64,000 nucleotides of DNA from Limisoma sp963601185 (GCA_963601185.1 CAVCEE010000016.1:1-64000); one strand, 5' to 3'; counted from the stretch's first letter, positions 41,923-51,226 are shown. The notes: generated by a model not told the origin, from the sequence alone. A program made the numbers and translations.

Positions 41923-44817
41923 TTATTTCTTCACGATTCGGTTGCGGATGGTGTTGCCGTCGGCTGTGACTGCCACGATGTAGCAGCCGCTGCTGAGGTT
42001 AGCAACGTTGAGGCTGTCGGTGTCGGTTGCCTCGGCTACTAGTGCGCCGCTGATGCTGTAGACTGCGATGCGCTCTGCCACTGTGTTGGTGTGGATGGCA
42101 TCGACTGCCGGGTTCGGATAAACCTTCACCGCCTTGGCTGCTACTGCTTCTACACCTGATACGGCAGGGGCGAACGTGTTGTCGTAGTCGTCAACGACGG
42201 TGAATGAGTAGTCGTCATCCTCACTGTGGAACTCCGTAACGCGTACGGTGTAGGTCTCGCCGGCAATGTACTTCGATGGATCAAGTGGACAAAAGACTTC
42301 TGCATTGGCTTTGCCGTAGCCCAGGATGGTAACTGCCTGCGATACAATTTCATCAATGGCGCATCCTTCTTCGTCGATGGTGCTTATTGTCACATAACCG
42401 GTTACATCTTCTGAATCCTTATTCTCGAGTTGGCAACCGAATGTCAGAGTTTCGCCAATGGCCGCCGGACCTATTATTGCGGTTTCTGCTGTCTGTACGA
42501 CAGTCTTCTTCGGATGGATTTGGGTGACATTGTCGCCTTCCACGCGGAAGTCAAGACGATAGTCTTCGGAATTGGTGAATAGTACCATCTCGTCGGGGTA
42601 TGCATTGTCGATTTTTTCAACCGATGCCAAGAGGATAGAGTAGATGCCGTCTTCCTTGATTGAAGGAAGCGGAGTATAGCCGATGCCGATGTTCTGATAG
42701 CCGTATACTGCGTAGGCTGGCATACCAGAATTGCTTGTGCTGAATGTTGGGTCTGAGTAGATGGTCTCTCCTCTAAACTTGTTGAGCATATAGCCGATCT
42801 TGCCAACAAACGCTTCGTCGTTGCGGTTGGCGATAGGGCCGAAGGTCAACGCCTGTTTGGTGTCGTTCTTGACGAACTCATCGCTTGTAAATGTCACTTT
42901 CGGCTCGTAGGTCTTGCCGCTTGAATCTAATGCTGCCACGAGCGTGAGTTGCTTCTGAAGTCGTGGTTCATCGCTTGTGGTCGTGAACTCGATGTTGCCG
43001 CCGTCGTTGTTGTAGTTGAATGCAACGCCATTTTTGTCGACAATTCCGTCGATGCGGAACTCGTAGGTTTCGCTGGGCTCAAACTTGTTCGGACTGAGGT
43101 AGACGGAAACTTTGGTGTCGTAGTCGCTGTAGTCGTAGATGATGGCTGCCAGGTTGCCGCTCGTCACCACGCTGCCGTCGCTCTTCTTCACCACGATGTA
43201 CTTGATATAGCCGTTGGCGGTGACTGGTGACTCGTTGAAGAGGCTTAGACTGAACGTCAGTATGTGACCAACTCCGAGGTTGCCGCTCACGCTGGTGGCT
43301 TTGGCGGTATTCAGTTTTGCCGCAGGTTGGGAAATCGTTACGTTGTCGCTGCTGATTGTTGCGGTAAGCATTGAGGTCGACTCGAAGCGTTTCCATTTCG
43401 TCTCGTCGCTGGCGTCTGCTGCCAGGCGATAGATGCCGCGTACGGTGTAGATGCCATCGGAAAGAGAAGACATATCTACCGGCAATTCTAATGCGTTGGT
43501 GATATAAGCTCCGGCTACGAAGGGGTCTTCTTCGCTGGCGTCTGCAGTTTCTTCACTGCGAGCGACAAGGGTGTTGGTATTGTCGAAGAGACCTATAGCG
43601 ATGCTTCCGGCAAAGTCGACACCGCTGTCGTTGCAGACTTTGGAGAGTGAGAACGGAGCATCCTCAGTCTTGGCGAATGAAGTGCTACTGCAATTCACAC
43701 CGTAGCCTTCTAAGTAGGTGACATAAGTGAGCACAGGCTGTCCCTCTATAGTTTCGCCGTCGCGGATTGGAGTCATAAAGATAAAGTCCTGATCCCAACT
43801 GTACGCACCCGAACCGCCGCCGATGCCCTGGCTGTCAGGGTCGAGGTAGTTGAGGTTGAAGTAGGCATCCGAAAGTCCGCCCCATCCCCAGTTGATGTGG
43901 AGGAAATTGTTGGAGTCATATCCGTCGGCAACAAACGCATGACCGCCTTCAAGCGACTGTGCGCCGATGATAAACGGACGGCCACTCTTCAACTCGTTGG
44001 TCACGAGCGCGATGTTGTCGACAGTGCTGCGGTCGTCGCGGGAGAGGAGTTTCATCTCGTATTTGAAGAACGCGCCACACTTGCGGTAAGCATAGGCCGA
44101 TGCGCTGCTCGACGGACCGTACTTCATGTTGAGCGCGATACCGCAGTCGAGCATCAACTTGGCAACGGCATTTGCCTGGGCGTCGTTGTACTCGCCCTCG
44201 TTGTATTCGTCAAGCATATTGTCCCAATCGTAGGTACTCTTCGAGAAATCCATCGACATAGTGCCGTAGGTAGGGTCGGTGTAGGTGTTTGAGCCTACTC
44301 CAGTGTCAGGCCACTTGTGGTAGTTGAGCACCTGCGCGAGAGCCGTGGCGGCGCAACCAGTGGCGCAGTCCTTCGGCACCATATTGTTGTAAGGCTCGTC
44401 CTGATTCCATTTGGTGGTGACCATAGGAGAAACGATGATTGTAGGGTCTGCCGAGGTTTCGGTACGCACAGCCTTTGCAGTGCCGTTTTGCACATCCTTT
44501 ACATAGTTGGCATAGCCATCGAGCAACTCCTTGAGCGGTGCTGGGAGGTTGTCGGTGTCGATCGAGCCGTGGTCGGAGTAGCACACCAGTTCAGTGAGCG
44601 AATCGTCGCCACTCACCACAACGAAGCCTTTGTCGGAGTTGAAGGCATAGTAGGGGGCTGTAGACTGCTGCTCGAGACTGAGCAACTTCTTCTGGATGAC
44701 AGGTGAAGCAGCATACTTGCGTGCAATCACCTCTGCTTGCTGGCTACTGATCTGCTTGGCGTTAGCCGACAGGCTGACGGCAGCAACCGCAATTAATAGG
44801 GGTATTCTTTTCATCAT
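41923..44817 (-). CDS. Secreted C10 cysteine protease with long C-terminal region and type IX sorting domain
   Basis: A 964-residue exported protease. Signal peptide about 1-20; propeptide about 21-125 with APYYAFNSDKGFVVVSGDD; catalytic Cys155 in ATGCAATALAQ and His293 in GGHAFVADGYDS, then NWGWGG (309-314). From about 345 to 880 several immunoglobulin-like or beta-sandwich domains follow, longer than in the paralogue at 1240-3342. The last 75 residues are a sorting domain (VYPNPAVDA to NRIVKK). It would be exported by the type IX system and attached to the cell surface. Start ATG at 44817 or the next codon, 44814. Confidence 0.93.
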   Translation of the reverse strand: MMKRIPLLIAVAAVSLSANAKQISSQQAEVIARKYAASPVIQKKLLSLEQQSTAPYYAFNSDKGFVVVSGDDSLTELVCYSDHGSIDTDNLPAPLKELLDGYANYVKDVQNGTAKAVRTETSADPTIIVSPMVTTKWNQDEPYNNMVPKDCATGCAATALAQVLNYHKWPDTGVGSNTYTDPTYGTMSMDFSKSTYDWDNMLDEYNEGEYNDAQANAVAKLMLDCGIALNMKYGPSSSASAYAYRKCGAFFKYEMKLLSRDDRSTVDNIALVTNELKSGRPFIIGAQSLEGGHAFVADGYDSNNFLHINWGWGGLSDAYFNLNYLDPDSQGIGGGSGAYSWDQDFIFMTPIRDGETIEGQPVLTYVTYLEGYGVNCSSTSFAKTEDAPFSLSKVCNDSGVDFAGSIAIGLFDNTNTLVARSEETADASEEDPFVAGAYITNALELPVDMSSLSDGIYTVRGIYRLAADASDETKWKRFESTSMLTATISSDNVTISQPAAKLNTAKATSVSGNLGVGHILTFSLSLFNESPVTANGYIKYIVVKKSDGSVVTSGNLAAIIYDYSDYDTKVSVYLSPNKFEPSETYEFRIDGIVDKNGVAFNYNNDGGNIEFTTTSDEPRLQKQLTLVAALDSSGKTYEPKVTFTSDEFVKNDTKQALTFGPIANRNDEAFVGKIGYMLNKFRGETIYSDPTFSTSNSGMPAYAVYGYQNIGIGYTPLPSIKEDGIYSILLASVEKIDNAYPDEMVLFTNSEDYRLDFRVEGDNVTQIHPKKTVVQTAETAIIGPAAIGETLTFGCQLENKDSEDVTGYVTISTIDEEGCAIDEIVSQAVTILGYGKANAEVFCPLDPSKYIAGETYTVRVTEFHSEDDDYSFTVVDDYDNTFAPAVSGVEAVAAKAVKVYPNPAVDAIHTNTVAERIAVYSISGALVAEATDTDSLNVANLSSGCYIVAVTADGNTIRNRIVKK

Positions 44818-45091
44818 ATCTAATAAGTATTATAGTGTCAAAATAGTGATATCGCAGATTGATGCAAATTTACTAATTTATTTTGGAATAGCAATTTGGC
44901 TGCAGACTGGATGAATTTTGTAAATGGAAACCTACGGTCTCAATTGAAGCCGGTTTCGTTATTGTTAGTGCGTGAATGTGTTTGTTCATAACCGTGAATA
45001 TAAATGTGAAATAATGGTCAAAGGTAGTAAAATATTTTTAATTTACAAATTGGTTGTTTGCCATTTAGTGGCATTTTTGGGTGGATGGGAA

Positions 45092-45107
45092 TATGTTATA
45101 AAACACA
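45092..45107. promoter_or_regulatory. Degenerate copy of the TATGTT-N4-AACATA palindrome
   Basis: TATGTT-ATAA-AACACA: left half exact, right half with one change. Its centre is about 70 bases before the typA -7 box. The rest of 44818-45168 is AT-rich and holds no gene. Confidence 0.3.
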
Positions 45108-45168
45108 TTTTTTGACATAGTCGGTGAATTTATTGATTGGAGAGTAGTGCGGAATGCTAAAAAAATCG

Positions 45169-45176
45169 TAATTTTG
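45169..45176 (+). promoter_or_regulatory. -7 box of typA
   Basis: TAATTTTG, 23 bases before the ATG. Confidence 0.65.
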
Positions 45177-45199
45177 CGCCTAAAATAGGTATAGTTTAT

Positions 45200-46999
45200 A
45201 TGCAGAAAATCAGAAACATTGCCATCATTGCCCATGTCGACCATGGTAAGACTACATTGGTGGACAAAATGTTGCTTGCGGGCCATCTTTTCCGCGACAA
45301 CCAGTCAACAGGCGAGCTGATGCTCGACAACAATGATCTCGAGCGTGAGCGTGGCATCACAATTCTCTCAAAGAACGTTTCAATCAACTATAACGGCTAC
45401 AAAATCAATATTATCGACACCCCGGGACACTCCGATTTCGGTGGCGAGGTTGAGCGTGTGCTCAATATGGCTGACGGTTGCCTCCTCCTCGTTGATGCTT
45501 TTGAAGGTCCGATGCCGCAGACGCGCTTCGTTCTCCAAAAAGCCATCCAGATGGGGCTTAAGCCGGTTGTAGTCATTAATAAGGTGGACAAGCCTAACTG
45601 TCGTCCGGACGAAGTCAACGAGATGGTGTTCGACTTGATGTTCAACCTCGACGCTACAGAGGAACAACTCGACTTCCCAACAATCTACGGCTCGGCAAAG
45701 CAGGGCTGGATGAGCGAGGACTGGCAGAAACCTACCGACAATATCATTCCATTGCTCGACGCAATCATCAAATACATTCCTGAGCCACAGGTGCTTGAAG
45801 GCACTCCGCAAATGCTCATCACCTCATTGGACTACTCTTCCTACGTAGGTCGTATCGCCATCGGTCGCGTGCATCGTGGTGAACTCCGTGAGGGTATGGA
45901 CATCGGCCTTTGCAAGAAGGACGGCAGCGTGGTGCGCCAGCGCATCAAGGAGTTGCATGTGTTTGAGGGTATGGGCCGCCGCAAGGTGCAGAGTGTGCAG
46001 AGCGGCGACATCTGTGCTCTTGTGGGTATCGAGGGCTTTGAAATCGGCGACACCGTTACCGATGCTGTCAATCCCGAACCATTGGAGCGCATTGCGATTG
46101 ACGAGCCAACAATGTCGATGATTTTCACAATCAACGATTCTCCGTTCTTCGGCAAGGACGGCAAGTTTGTCACTTCACGCCACATCGCAGACCGCCTGGA
46201 GCGCGAACTCGACAAGAACCTTGCTCTCCGCGTGAAGAAAGATCCGCACGAGGACGTGTGGACGGTGTTCGGCCGTGGCGTGCTCCACTTGTCAGTGCTT
46301 ATCGAGACTATGCGCCGCGAGGGCTACGAATTGCAGGTTGGACAGCCGCAGGTAATCATCAAGGAAATTGACGGACAGAAGTGTGAGCCTATCGAGTTGA
46401 TGACTGTCAATGTGCCGGAAGAATATTCAAGCAAGATAATCGATATGGTTACTCGCCGCCGCGGCGAACTCGTGTCGATGAACACCCAGAACGACCGCAT
46501 CCAGATGGAATTCCACATTCCGTCGCGAGGCATCATCGGTCTGCGCACCAACGTGCTTACAGCATCGGCCGGTGAGGCAATTATGAGCCACCAGTTCCTC
46601 GAGTATCAGCCTTGGAAGGGCGACATCGAGCGCCGCACCAACGGTTCGCTCATCGCAATGGAGTCGGGCACTGCCTACGCCTATGCAATCGACAAACTTC
46701 AGGACCGCGGACGCTTCTTCATCTTCCCGCAGGAAGAGGTGTATGCCGGCCAGGTGGTTGGCGAAAACGCGAAGGACAACGACATCGTGGTCAACGTAAC
46801 CAAGTCGAAGAAACTCACCAACATGCGTGCTTCTGGTGCTGACGACAAGGCGAGAATCATCCCACCGGTTGTGTTCAGCCTTGAGGAGGCTCTTGAATAC
46901 ATCAAGGCCGACGAGTATGTTGAGGTTACACCTAACCACATGCGCATGCGCAAAATCATCCTCGACGAGACAGAGCGCAAGCGCGCCAACAAAAACTAA
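45200..46999 (+). CDS. typA: Ribosome-associated translational GTPase TypA/BipA
   Basis: A 599-residue elongation-factor-like GTPase of normal length. The N-terminal G domain has AHVDHGKTTLVDKML (P loop), the switch region ERERGITILSKNVS, DTPGHSDFGGEVERV and NKVDKPNCRPDEV. Domains II and III and the TypA-specific C-terminal domain follow (about 490-599, ending NHMRMRKIILDETERKRANKN). It binds 70S ribosomes at the factor site and helps 50S assembly and growth under stress or cold. It is transcribed alone with its own promoter and terminator. Confidence 0.98.
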   Translation: MQKIRNIAIIAHVDHGKTTLVDKMLLAGHLFRDNQSTGELMLDNNDLERERGITILSKNVSINYNGYKINIIDTPGHSDFGGEVERVLNMADGCLLLVDAFEGPMPQTRFVLQKAIQMGLKPVVVINKVDKPNCRPDEVNEMVFDLMFNLDATEEQLDFPTIYGSAKQGWMSEDWQKPTDNIIPLLDAIIKYIPEPQVLEGTPQMLITSLDYSSYVGRIAIGRVHRGELREGMDIGLCKKDGSVVRQRIKELHVFEGMGRRKVQSVQSGDICALVGIEGFEIGDTVTDAVNPEPLERIAIDEPTMSMIFTINDSPFFGKDGKFVTSRHIADRLERELDKNLALRVKKDPHEDVWTVFGRGVLHLSVLIETMRREGYELQVGQPQVIIKEIDGQKCEPIELMTVNVPEEYSSKIIDMVTRRRGELVSMNTQNDRIQMEFHIPSRGIIGLRTNVLTASAGEAIMSHQFLEYQPWKGDIERRTNGSLIAMESGTAYAYAIDKLQDRGRFFIFPQEEVYAGQVVGENAKDNDIVVNVTKSKKLTNMRASGADDKARIIPPVVFSLEEALEYIKADEYVEVTPNHMRMRKIILDETERKRANKN

Positions 47000-47016
47000 C
47001 GGATATATTCCCTATT

Positions 47017-47062
47017 CATAAAAAAGCGCTGCTCGCGGTATTTCCGCAGGCAGCGTTTTTTT
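47017..47062 (+). terminator. Terminator of typA
   Basis: CGCTGC...GCGG pairs with CCGC...GCAGCG; seven T follow. Confidence 0.85.
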
Positions 47063-47068
47063 ACATAG

Positions 47069-47100
47069 AGCGCGCCGCAGGTGCGCCGTAGTGGATACTG
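47069..47100. repeat. Short fragment of the palindromic repeat family
   Basis: GCGCGCCGCAGGTGCGCCGT resembles the reverse complement of the third palindrome of the repeats at 12.6 and 20.7 kb. Confidence 0.45.
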
Positions 47101-47187
47101 CCCACACTTGTATGGCTTTTGTGCAGTCAGGATGCATTTCGGAAGAAAAAATAAACGAGTTTCTTTTTTCTTTGCTCAATTTGCACT

Positions 47188-47388
47188 ATCTTTGTCGGCG
47201 GAAAAAAGAGAGGAGGTTGTGGACAACTAACCAAGTCAGAAACAATAAGATAACGACATATCATCTCTTGCAACGCGTTGGCATCGTGCCGCCGTTGACG
47301 CTTGGAAAGGCTTTGCGCATCTTTCCAAGCCTATTAAATTGCGCTGAAAATCAACAAGAATATTAAAAAATTAAATACAACAAAAAAA
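47188..47388 (+). promoter_or_regulatory. rpsU promoter and long structured leader with Shine-Dalgarno-like site
   Basis: TATCTTTG (47188-47195) is the -7 box, so the leader is about 190 bases. AGGAGGT at 47212-47218 is fully complementary to the 16S rRNA tail but far from any good start codon; a GTTGT-GG-ACAAC hairpin overlaps it. CTTGGAAAG / CTTTCCAAG (47301-47329) makes a 9-bp stem. Just before the rpsU ATG the sequence is A-rich without a Shine-Dalgarno site. The layout suits autoregulation of bS21 synthesis, which is inference. Confidence 0.55.
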
Positions 47389-47580
47389 ATGATTATTGTA
47401 CAAGTAAAAGAAGGCGAGAACATCGAGAAGGCATTGAAGAAATTCAAAAGAAAATTTGAAAAGACTGGCGTAGTGAAAGAATTGCGTTCACGTCAGGCTT
47501 TCGAGAAACCATCTGTAACTAACCGCAAGAAGATGATGAAAGCGGTTTACGTTCAGAAACTTCGCACTGAAGAGGAATAA
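47389..47580 (+). CDS. rpsU: Ribosomal protein bS21
   Basis: A 63-residue basic protein matching bS21: IIVQVKEGENIEKALKKFKR at the start and RKKMMKAVYVQKLR near the end. bS21 lies at the 30S platform next to the 3' end of 16S rRNA. In Bacteroidia it helps to hide the anti-Shine-Dalgarno sequence, which explains why these organisms rarely use Shine-Dalgarno sites. It heads the operon rpsU-xerC-hpf. Confidence 0.97.
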   Translation: MIIVQVKEGENIEKALKKFKRKFEKTGVVKELRSRQAFEKPSVTNRKKMMKAVYVQKLRTEEE

Positions 47581-47654
47581 AATTCCGCCGAAAAACTTGC
47601 AAAACTGAAAGACATTGCCTAAATTCGTAGCGTGAAGGTTAAATAATAAGCGCT

Positions 47655-48554
47655 ATGAAGGAGCAAATTGATTCTTTCTTATATTATATGCGGTATGAAC
47701 TGAATTATTCGGTTCATACCGTTTTGTCTTATAGGAAAGACCTCGAACAGTTTGCCGAGTTTGTCTCCGGCGGCGATGACTGCGACCCTAAGAAGGTGAC
47801 ACAAACGGTGATACGCTCGTGGGTCTACGACCTTGCCCAACGCCGTGGTCTTGCCGTGCGCTCCGTGCGCCGCAAAATCCAGGCCCTGCGCGCCTTCTAC
47901 AAGTTCCTGCTCAAAAGAGGAGAAGTGGCAACAAGCCCCGTCGACGACATCCCGATGGCTAAACTACCCAAGCGATTGCCGGAGTTTGTCGGGGAGAAGA
48001 AGATGGACGAGGTGCTTGATGCAGACTACGACCACCGCAGTTTCTCCGCTATGCGCAACCACCTGATGGTGGCGATGCTCTACGAAACCGGTATGCGCCG
48101 CACCGAACTGATGACGCTCAAGGATGCCGACATCGACACCACCCACTGCGAACTCAAGGTGCACGGCAAGCGCAACAAGGACCGCGTAGTGCCGTTCTGC
48201 CGGGAGTTGAAAGGACTGATCGAGGAGTACAGACCATTGAGGCAGCGGCTGGCGGTAGGCGATTCGGAAGAGTTTTTCCTCACCGACAAGGGTATGCCAG
48301 TCTACTCCAAATTGGTCTACAACGCAGTGAGCGAGGCTCTGAGCGCAGTAACGAGCGGCAAGCGGTCGCCCCACACCCTGCGCCACTCCTACGCCTCGGC
48401 GATGCTCAACCATGGAGCGGGAATCAACAGTGTGAAAGAATTGTTGGGACATGAGTCGCTTGCGGCAACGCAAGTCTACACTCATATCACATACAGTGAG
48501 ATGAAACGTAATTATAAACATGCTCATCCAAGAGCCTTAAAAAAAGGAGGGTAA
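47655..48554 (+). CDS. xerC: Tyrosine recombinase XerC
   Basis: A 299-residue recombinase. The N-terminal SAM-like DNA-binding domain (about 1-90) includes YELNYSVHTVLSYRKDLEQF. The catalytic domain has Arg in GMRRTELMTLKDADID, Lys in VHGKRNKDRVVPF, HTLRHSYASAMLNHG (His-x-x-Arg), LLGHESLAATQVY with the second His and the nucleophilic Tyr in VYTHI. With XerD it resolves chromosome dimers at dif. Its position between rpsU and hpf is the standard one in Bacteroidales, so this is the housekeeping enzyme rather than an integrase. Its last codons (KKGG) encode the Shine-Dalgarno site of hpf. Confidence 0.93.
   Translation: MKEQIDSFLYYMRYELNYSVHTVLSYRKDLEQFAEFVSGGDDCDPKKVTQTVIRSWVYDLAQRRGLAVRSVRRKIQALRAFYKFLLKRGEVATSPVDDIPMAKLPKRLPEFVGEKKMDEVLDADYDHRSFSAMRNHLMVAMLYETGMRRTELMTLKDADIDTTHCELKVHGKRNKDRVVPFCRELKGLIEEYRPLRQRLAVGDSEEFFLTDKGMPVYSKLVYNAVSEALSAVTSGKRSPHTLRHSYASAMLNHGAGINSVKELLGHESLAATQVYTHITYSEMKRNYKHAHPRALKKGG
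48543..48550 (+). promoter_or_regulatory. Strong Shine-Dalgarno site of hpf
   Basis: AAAGGAGG, 5 bases before the hpf ATG, within the last codons of xerC. A full-strength site is unusual in this phylum. Confidence 0.8.
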
Positions 48555-48555
48555 A

Positions 48556-48849
48556 ATGGAAATCAGAATTAAAGCCATCCATTTCGATGCAACTGCAAAA
48601 TTGGAAGAGTTCATCACCAAGAAGGCGCAGAAACTTGCGCGCCGTAACGAGTCAGTCGCAGTCTTCGACGCGACCTTGAAAGTTGTTAAACCAGAGACCG
48701 CAAAAAACAAAGAGGCCTCAATCAAACTGACAGTCCCCAATAGCGACGACCTGTTTGCTTCAAAGGTGGCAGACACCTTTGAGGAAGCCGTGGACCTCGC
48801 CATTGATGCACTCGACCATCAACTTGTGAAACTCAAAGAACGGAAATAG
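48556..48849 (+). CDS. hpf: Ribosome hibernation-promoting factor, short form
   Basis: A 97-residue protein of the HPF/RaiA (YfiA) family: EIRIKAIHFDATAKLEEFIT at the start and DTFEEAVDLAIDALDHQLVKLKERK at the end frame the beta-alpha-beta-beta-beta-alpha fold. It binds in the decoding centre of the 30S subunit to inactivate ribosomes in stationary phase; the short form lacks the C-terminal dimerisation domain. It overlaps no other gene but follows xerC by one base, with translation probably driven by the Shine-Dalgarno site at 48543. The link with bS21 in one operon makes sense, as both adjust 30S activity. Confidence 0.95.
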   Translation: MEIRIKAIHFDATAKLEEFITKKAQKLARRNESVAVFDATLKVVKPETAKNKEASIKLTVPNSDDLFASKVADTFEEAVDLAIDALDHQLVKLKERK

Positions 48850-48878
48850 ATAATATCCTTTATTGTTAAACCAAAACG

Positions 48879-48917
48879 TGCTGGCTGCATTGCGACGATG
48901 CAGCCAGCATTTTTTTC
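48879..48917 (+). terminator. Terminator of the rpsU operon
   Basis: TGCTGGCTGCAT and ATGCAGCCAGCA, perfect 12-base arms, then seven T. Confidence 0.95.
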
Positions 48918-48963
48918 ACTGCGTTTCAGCGCTATCGGAAGCGCGAAAACAGACGGCTCAGTA

Positions 48964-49001
48964 GAAAAAACACCCGACTGCCGAAGCGGTCGGGTGTTTT
49001 T
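48964..49001 (-). terminator. Terminator of the rplM-tsf operon
   Basis: AAAAAACACCCGAC / GTCGGGTGTTTTT with a short loop; T tracts on both strands. Confidence 0.92.
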
Positions 49002-49022
49002 GTGCTATGTCTTGACTTTCGA

Positions 49023-49844
49023 TTAGTCTACGTTCAAGTTTACGCGCTTGAATGCTGTTACCGTAAGGTCAGCCTCTACGCCCTTGAGGTACTTGTCGAT
49101 TGTGAGAGCAGGGTCCATAATGAACTCTTGCTCGAGCAAGCATGACTCTTTGTAGAATTTGTTGAGACGGCCTTCTGCAATCTTGTCGAGCATTGCTTCT
49201 GGCTTGCCCTCTTCGCGCGCTTTGTCGCGTGCGATTTCAAACTCTTTGTCCTTGATTTCTGCAGGCACGTCGTTGCGGCTTACAGAAACAGGGTTCATTG
49301 ATGCAATCTGCATTGCCACGTTGCGGCCTACCTGACGGTCAACCGGCTTTGTGAAAGTTGCGATTGTCGAAAGTTTGTTGCCGAGGTGATCGTAGCAAGT
49401 TGTACCTGCACCTTCGAGGCACTCGTAAGCACCGAGTTCCATCTTTTCACCTGTCTTACCGATTTCTTCAACAATGAGATCTGCAACCTTGCGACCGTTG
49501 ATTTCAAGAGCCTTAACCTCGTCGAGAGATTTAGCCTTTGCTGCAACTGCTGCATCGAGGATAGACTTTGTCAAAGCCACGAAACCTTCGTTCTTTGCAA
49601 CGAAGTCAGTTTCGCACTTCAAAGCCACGATAGCGCAGAAATCTGCTGTAGCGGCTGAGAGCACACAACCTTCAGCAGCCTCGCGGTCTTCGCGCTTAGC
49701 GGCTACTGCCTGACCTTTCTTGCGAATGATCTCAACAGCGGCGTCCATATCGCAGTTGGTTTCTTCCAACGCTTTCTTGCAATCCATCATACCAGCGCCC
49801 GTAAGTTTGCGGAGCTTGCTGATATCAGTCATAGTAACTGCCAT
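49023..49844 (-). CDS. tsf: Elongation factor Ts
   Basis: A 273-residue guanine-nucleotide exchange factor for EF-Tu. The N-terminal UBA-like domain has DISKLRKLTGAGMMDCKKAL (about 7-26); the core has LKCETDFVAKNEGF, the Thr-Asp-Phe-Val site that contacts EF-Tu. The end carries CLLEQEFIMDPALTIDKYLK. It is the last gene of rplM-rpsI-rpsB-tsf, 41 bases after rpsB. Confidence 0.98.
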   Translation of the reverse strand: MAVTMTDISKLRKLTGAGMMDCKKALEETNCDMDAAVEIIRKKGQAVAAKREDREAAEGCVLSAATADFCAIVALKCETDFVAKNEGFVALTKSILDAAVAAKAKSLDEVKALEINGRKVADLIVEEIGKTGEKMELGAYECLEGAGTTCYDHLGNKLSTIATFTKPVDRQVGRNVAMQIASMNPVSVSRNDVPAEIKDKEFEIARDKAREEGKPEAMLDKIAEGRLNKFYKESCLLEQEFIMDPALTIDKYLKGVEADLTVTAFKRVNLNVD

Positions 49845-49885
49845 ATTCTGTTTCTTTTTTTCTTGTTATTGATTTGCCGGAAAGA

Positions 49886-50707
49886 TTATTCTGCTGCTTC
49901 AGCCTCTTTTGCAGGAGCCTCTTCAGCGTCAACCTTCTCTACTTGTGCCTTGCGCACGCGACGGCGCTTTGGCGCTGCGTCCTTCTCTTCGCCTTCTGCA
50001 GGTGCGTCAACCTTCTCTGCCTTGCGCTCCTCAAGACCTTCTGCCATTGCTGCGCAAACGGTGTCGAGCACGAGTTCAATAGACTTTGATGCATCGTCGT
50101 TGGCTGGGATAACGAAGTCAACGTTGTTAGGGTTAGAGTTGGTGTCGACCATAGCAAACACAGGGATGCCAAGGCGGTTAGCCTCTGCCACTGCGATGTG
50201 TTCTTTCAACACGTCAACAACGAACAATGCTGAAGGAAGACGGTTAAGGTCAGCGATGCTGCCGAGAGTCTTCTCCAATTTTGCGCGCTGACGAGTGATC
50301 TGAAGGCGCTCACGCTTCGACAAGTTGTCGAATGTACCGTCCTTAGTCATCTTGTCGATGTTGGTCATCTTCTTCACTGCCTTGCGGATTGTAGGGAAGT
50401 TGGTGAGCATACCACCCGGCCAACGCTCGATAACGTAAGGCATGTTGACTGAAGAAGCCTTGTCGGCTACGACTTGCTTTGCCTGCTTCTTAGTAGCAAC
50501 GAAAAGCACTTTCTTTCCAGATTTAGCGATATTTTTGAGAGCGGCAGCTGCTTCGTCGAGCTTTGCTGCTGTCTTGTAAAGGTCAATGATGTGGATACCA
50601 TTGCGCTCCATAAAGATGTACGGAGCCATAGCAGGATTCCATTTACGTTTCAAGTGGCCAAAATGGCAACCTGCTTCTAATAATTGTTCAAAACTTGGTG
50701 TTGACAT
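49886..50707 (-). CDS. rpsB: Ribosomal protein uS2
   Basis: A 273-residue 30S protein: FEQLLEAGCHFGHLKRKWNP, MERNGIHIIDLYKT and VIERWPGGMLTNF are classic uS2 motifs. The C-terminus beyond about 225 is an acidic/basic low-complexity tail (EGEEKDAAPKRRRVRKAQ then repeated Ala/Glu), common in Bacteroidetes uS2. A 120-base gap before it contains GCGCCGCATAGGGCGGAGCGC, possibly a degenerate repeat or a leader hairpin. Confidence 0.97.
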   Translation of the reverse strand: MSTPSFEQLLEAGCHFGHLKRKWNPAMAPYIFMERNGIHIIDLYKTAAKLDEAAAALKNIAKSGKKVLFVATKKQAKQVVADKASSVNMPYVIERWPGGMLTNFPTIRKAVKKMTNIDKMTKDGTFDNLSKRERLQITRQRAKLEKTLGSIADLNRLPSALFVVDVLKEHIAVAEANRLGIPVFAMVDTNSNPNNVDFVIPANDDASKSIELVLDTVCAAMAEGLEERKAEKVDAPAEGEEKDAAPKRRRVRKAQVEKVDAEEAPAKEAEAAE

Positions 50708-50827
50708 TTTCTTTTTCTTTTTGTTTACTTTCTACTTAAGCAACCCCCGGGTAGCGCTCCGCCCTATGCGGCGCAAGTCGCGGGGATTTGGATGCTAAAC
50801 TCTTTATGTTGATCCAGCGGGCAAATA

Positions 50828-51214
50828 TTAACGCTTGCTGAACTGGAATCTTTTGCGGGCTTTTGGTTGACCTGGTTTCTTACGCTCTACGGCACGTGGG
50901 TCGCGAGTTACGAAGCCTGCCTGACGCAATGCGCTCTTGTCCTCTGCGTTGATCTTAACCAATGCACGAGCGATTGCAAGACGGAGAGCCTCTGCCTGAC
51001 CCTTGTATCCGCCACCAATCAGGTTAACCTTCAAATCATACTTTTCTGCAACATCAAGCAAAGCCAACGGTTGCTTTACGATATATTGAAGAATTGGATT
51101 AGGGAAATACTCTTCCAACGAACGGTTGTTGATTGAAATCACGCCTGTACCTTCCTTTACGAATACGCGTGCGATAGCGGCCTTACGACGACCTACTGCA
51201 TTTATCTGTTCCAT
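50828..51214 (-). CDS. rpsI: Ribosomal protein uS9
   Basis: A 128-residue basic protein: MEQINAVGRRKAAIARVFVK at the start, GGGYKGQAEALRLAIARALV in the middle and the Lys/Arg tail ending KRFQFSKR that reaches into the P site. It starts 12 bases after rplM, the usual pairing. Confidence 0.98.
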   Translation of the reverse strand: MEQINAVGRRKAAIARVFVKEGTGVISINNRSLEEYFPNPILQYIVKQPLALLDVAEKYDLKVNLIGGGYKGQAEALRLAIARALVKINAEDKSALRQAGFVTRDPRAVERKKPGQPKARKRFQFSKR

Positions 51215-51226
51215 ACTACCTCAATA

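Noticed and set aside
47655..48554. XerC-type gene as an integrase of a mobile element
   Set aside because: It sits in the conserved rpsU-xerC-hpf order, so it is the housekeeping recombinase.
50708..50827. A copy of the dispersed repeat or an S2 leader between rpsI and rpsB
   Set aside because: GCGCCGCATAGGGCGGAGCGC resembles one palindrome of the family, but the other parts are missing, so the assignment is too weak to list.
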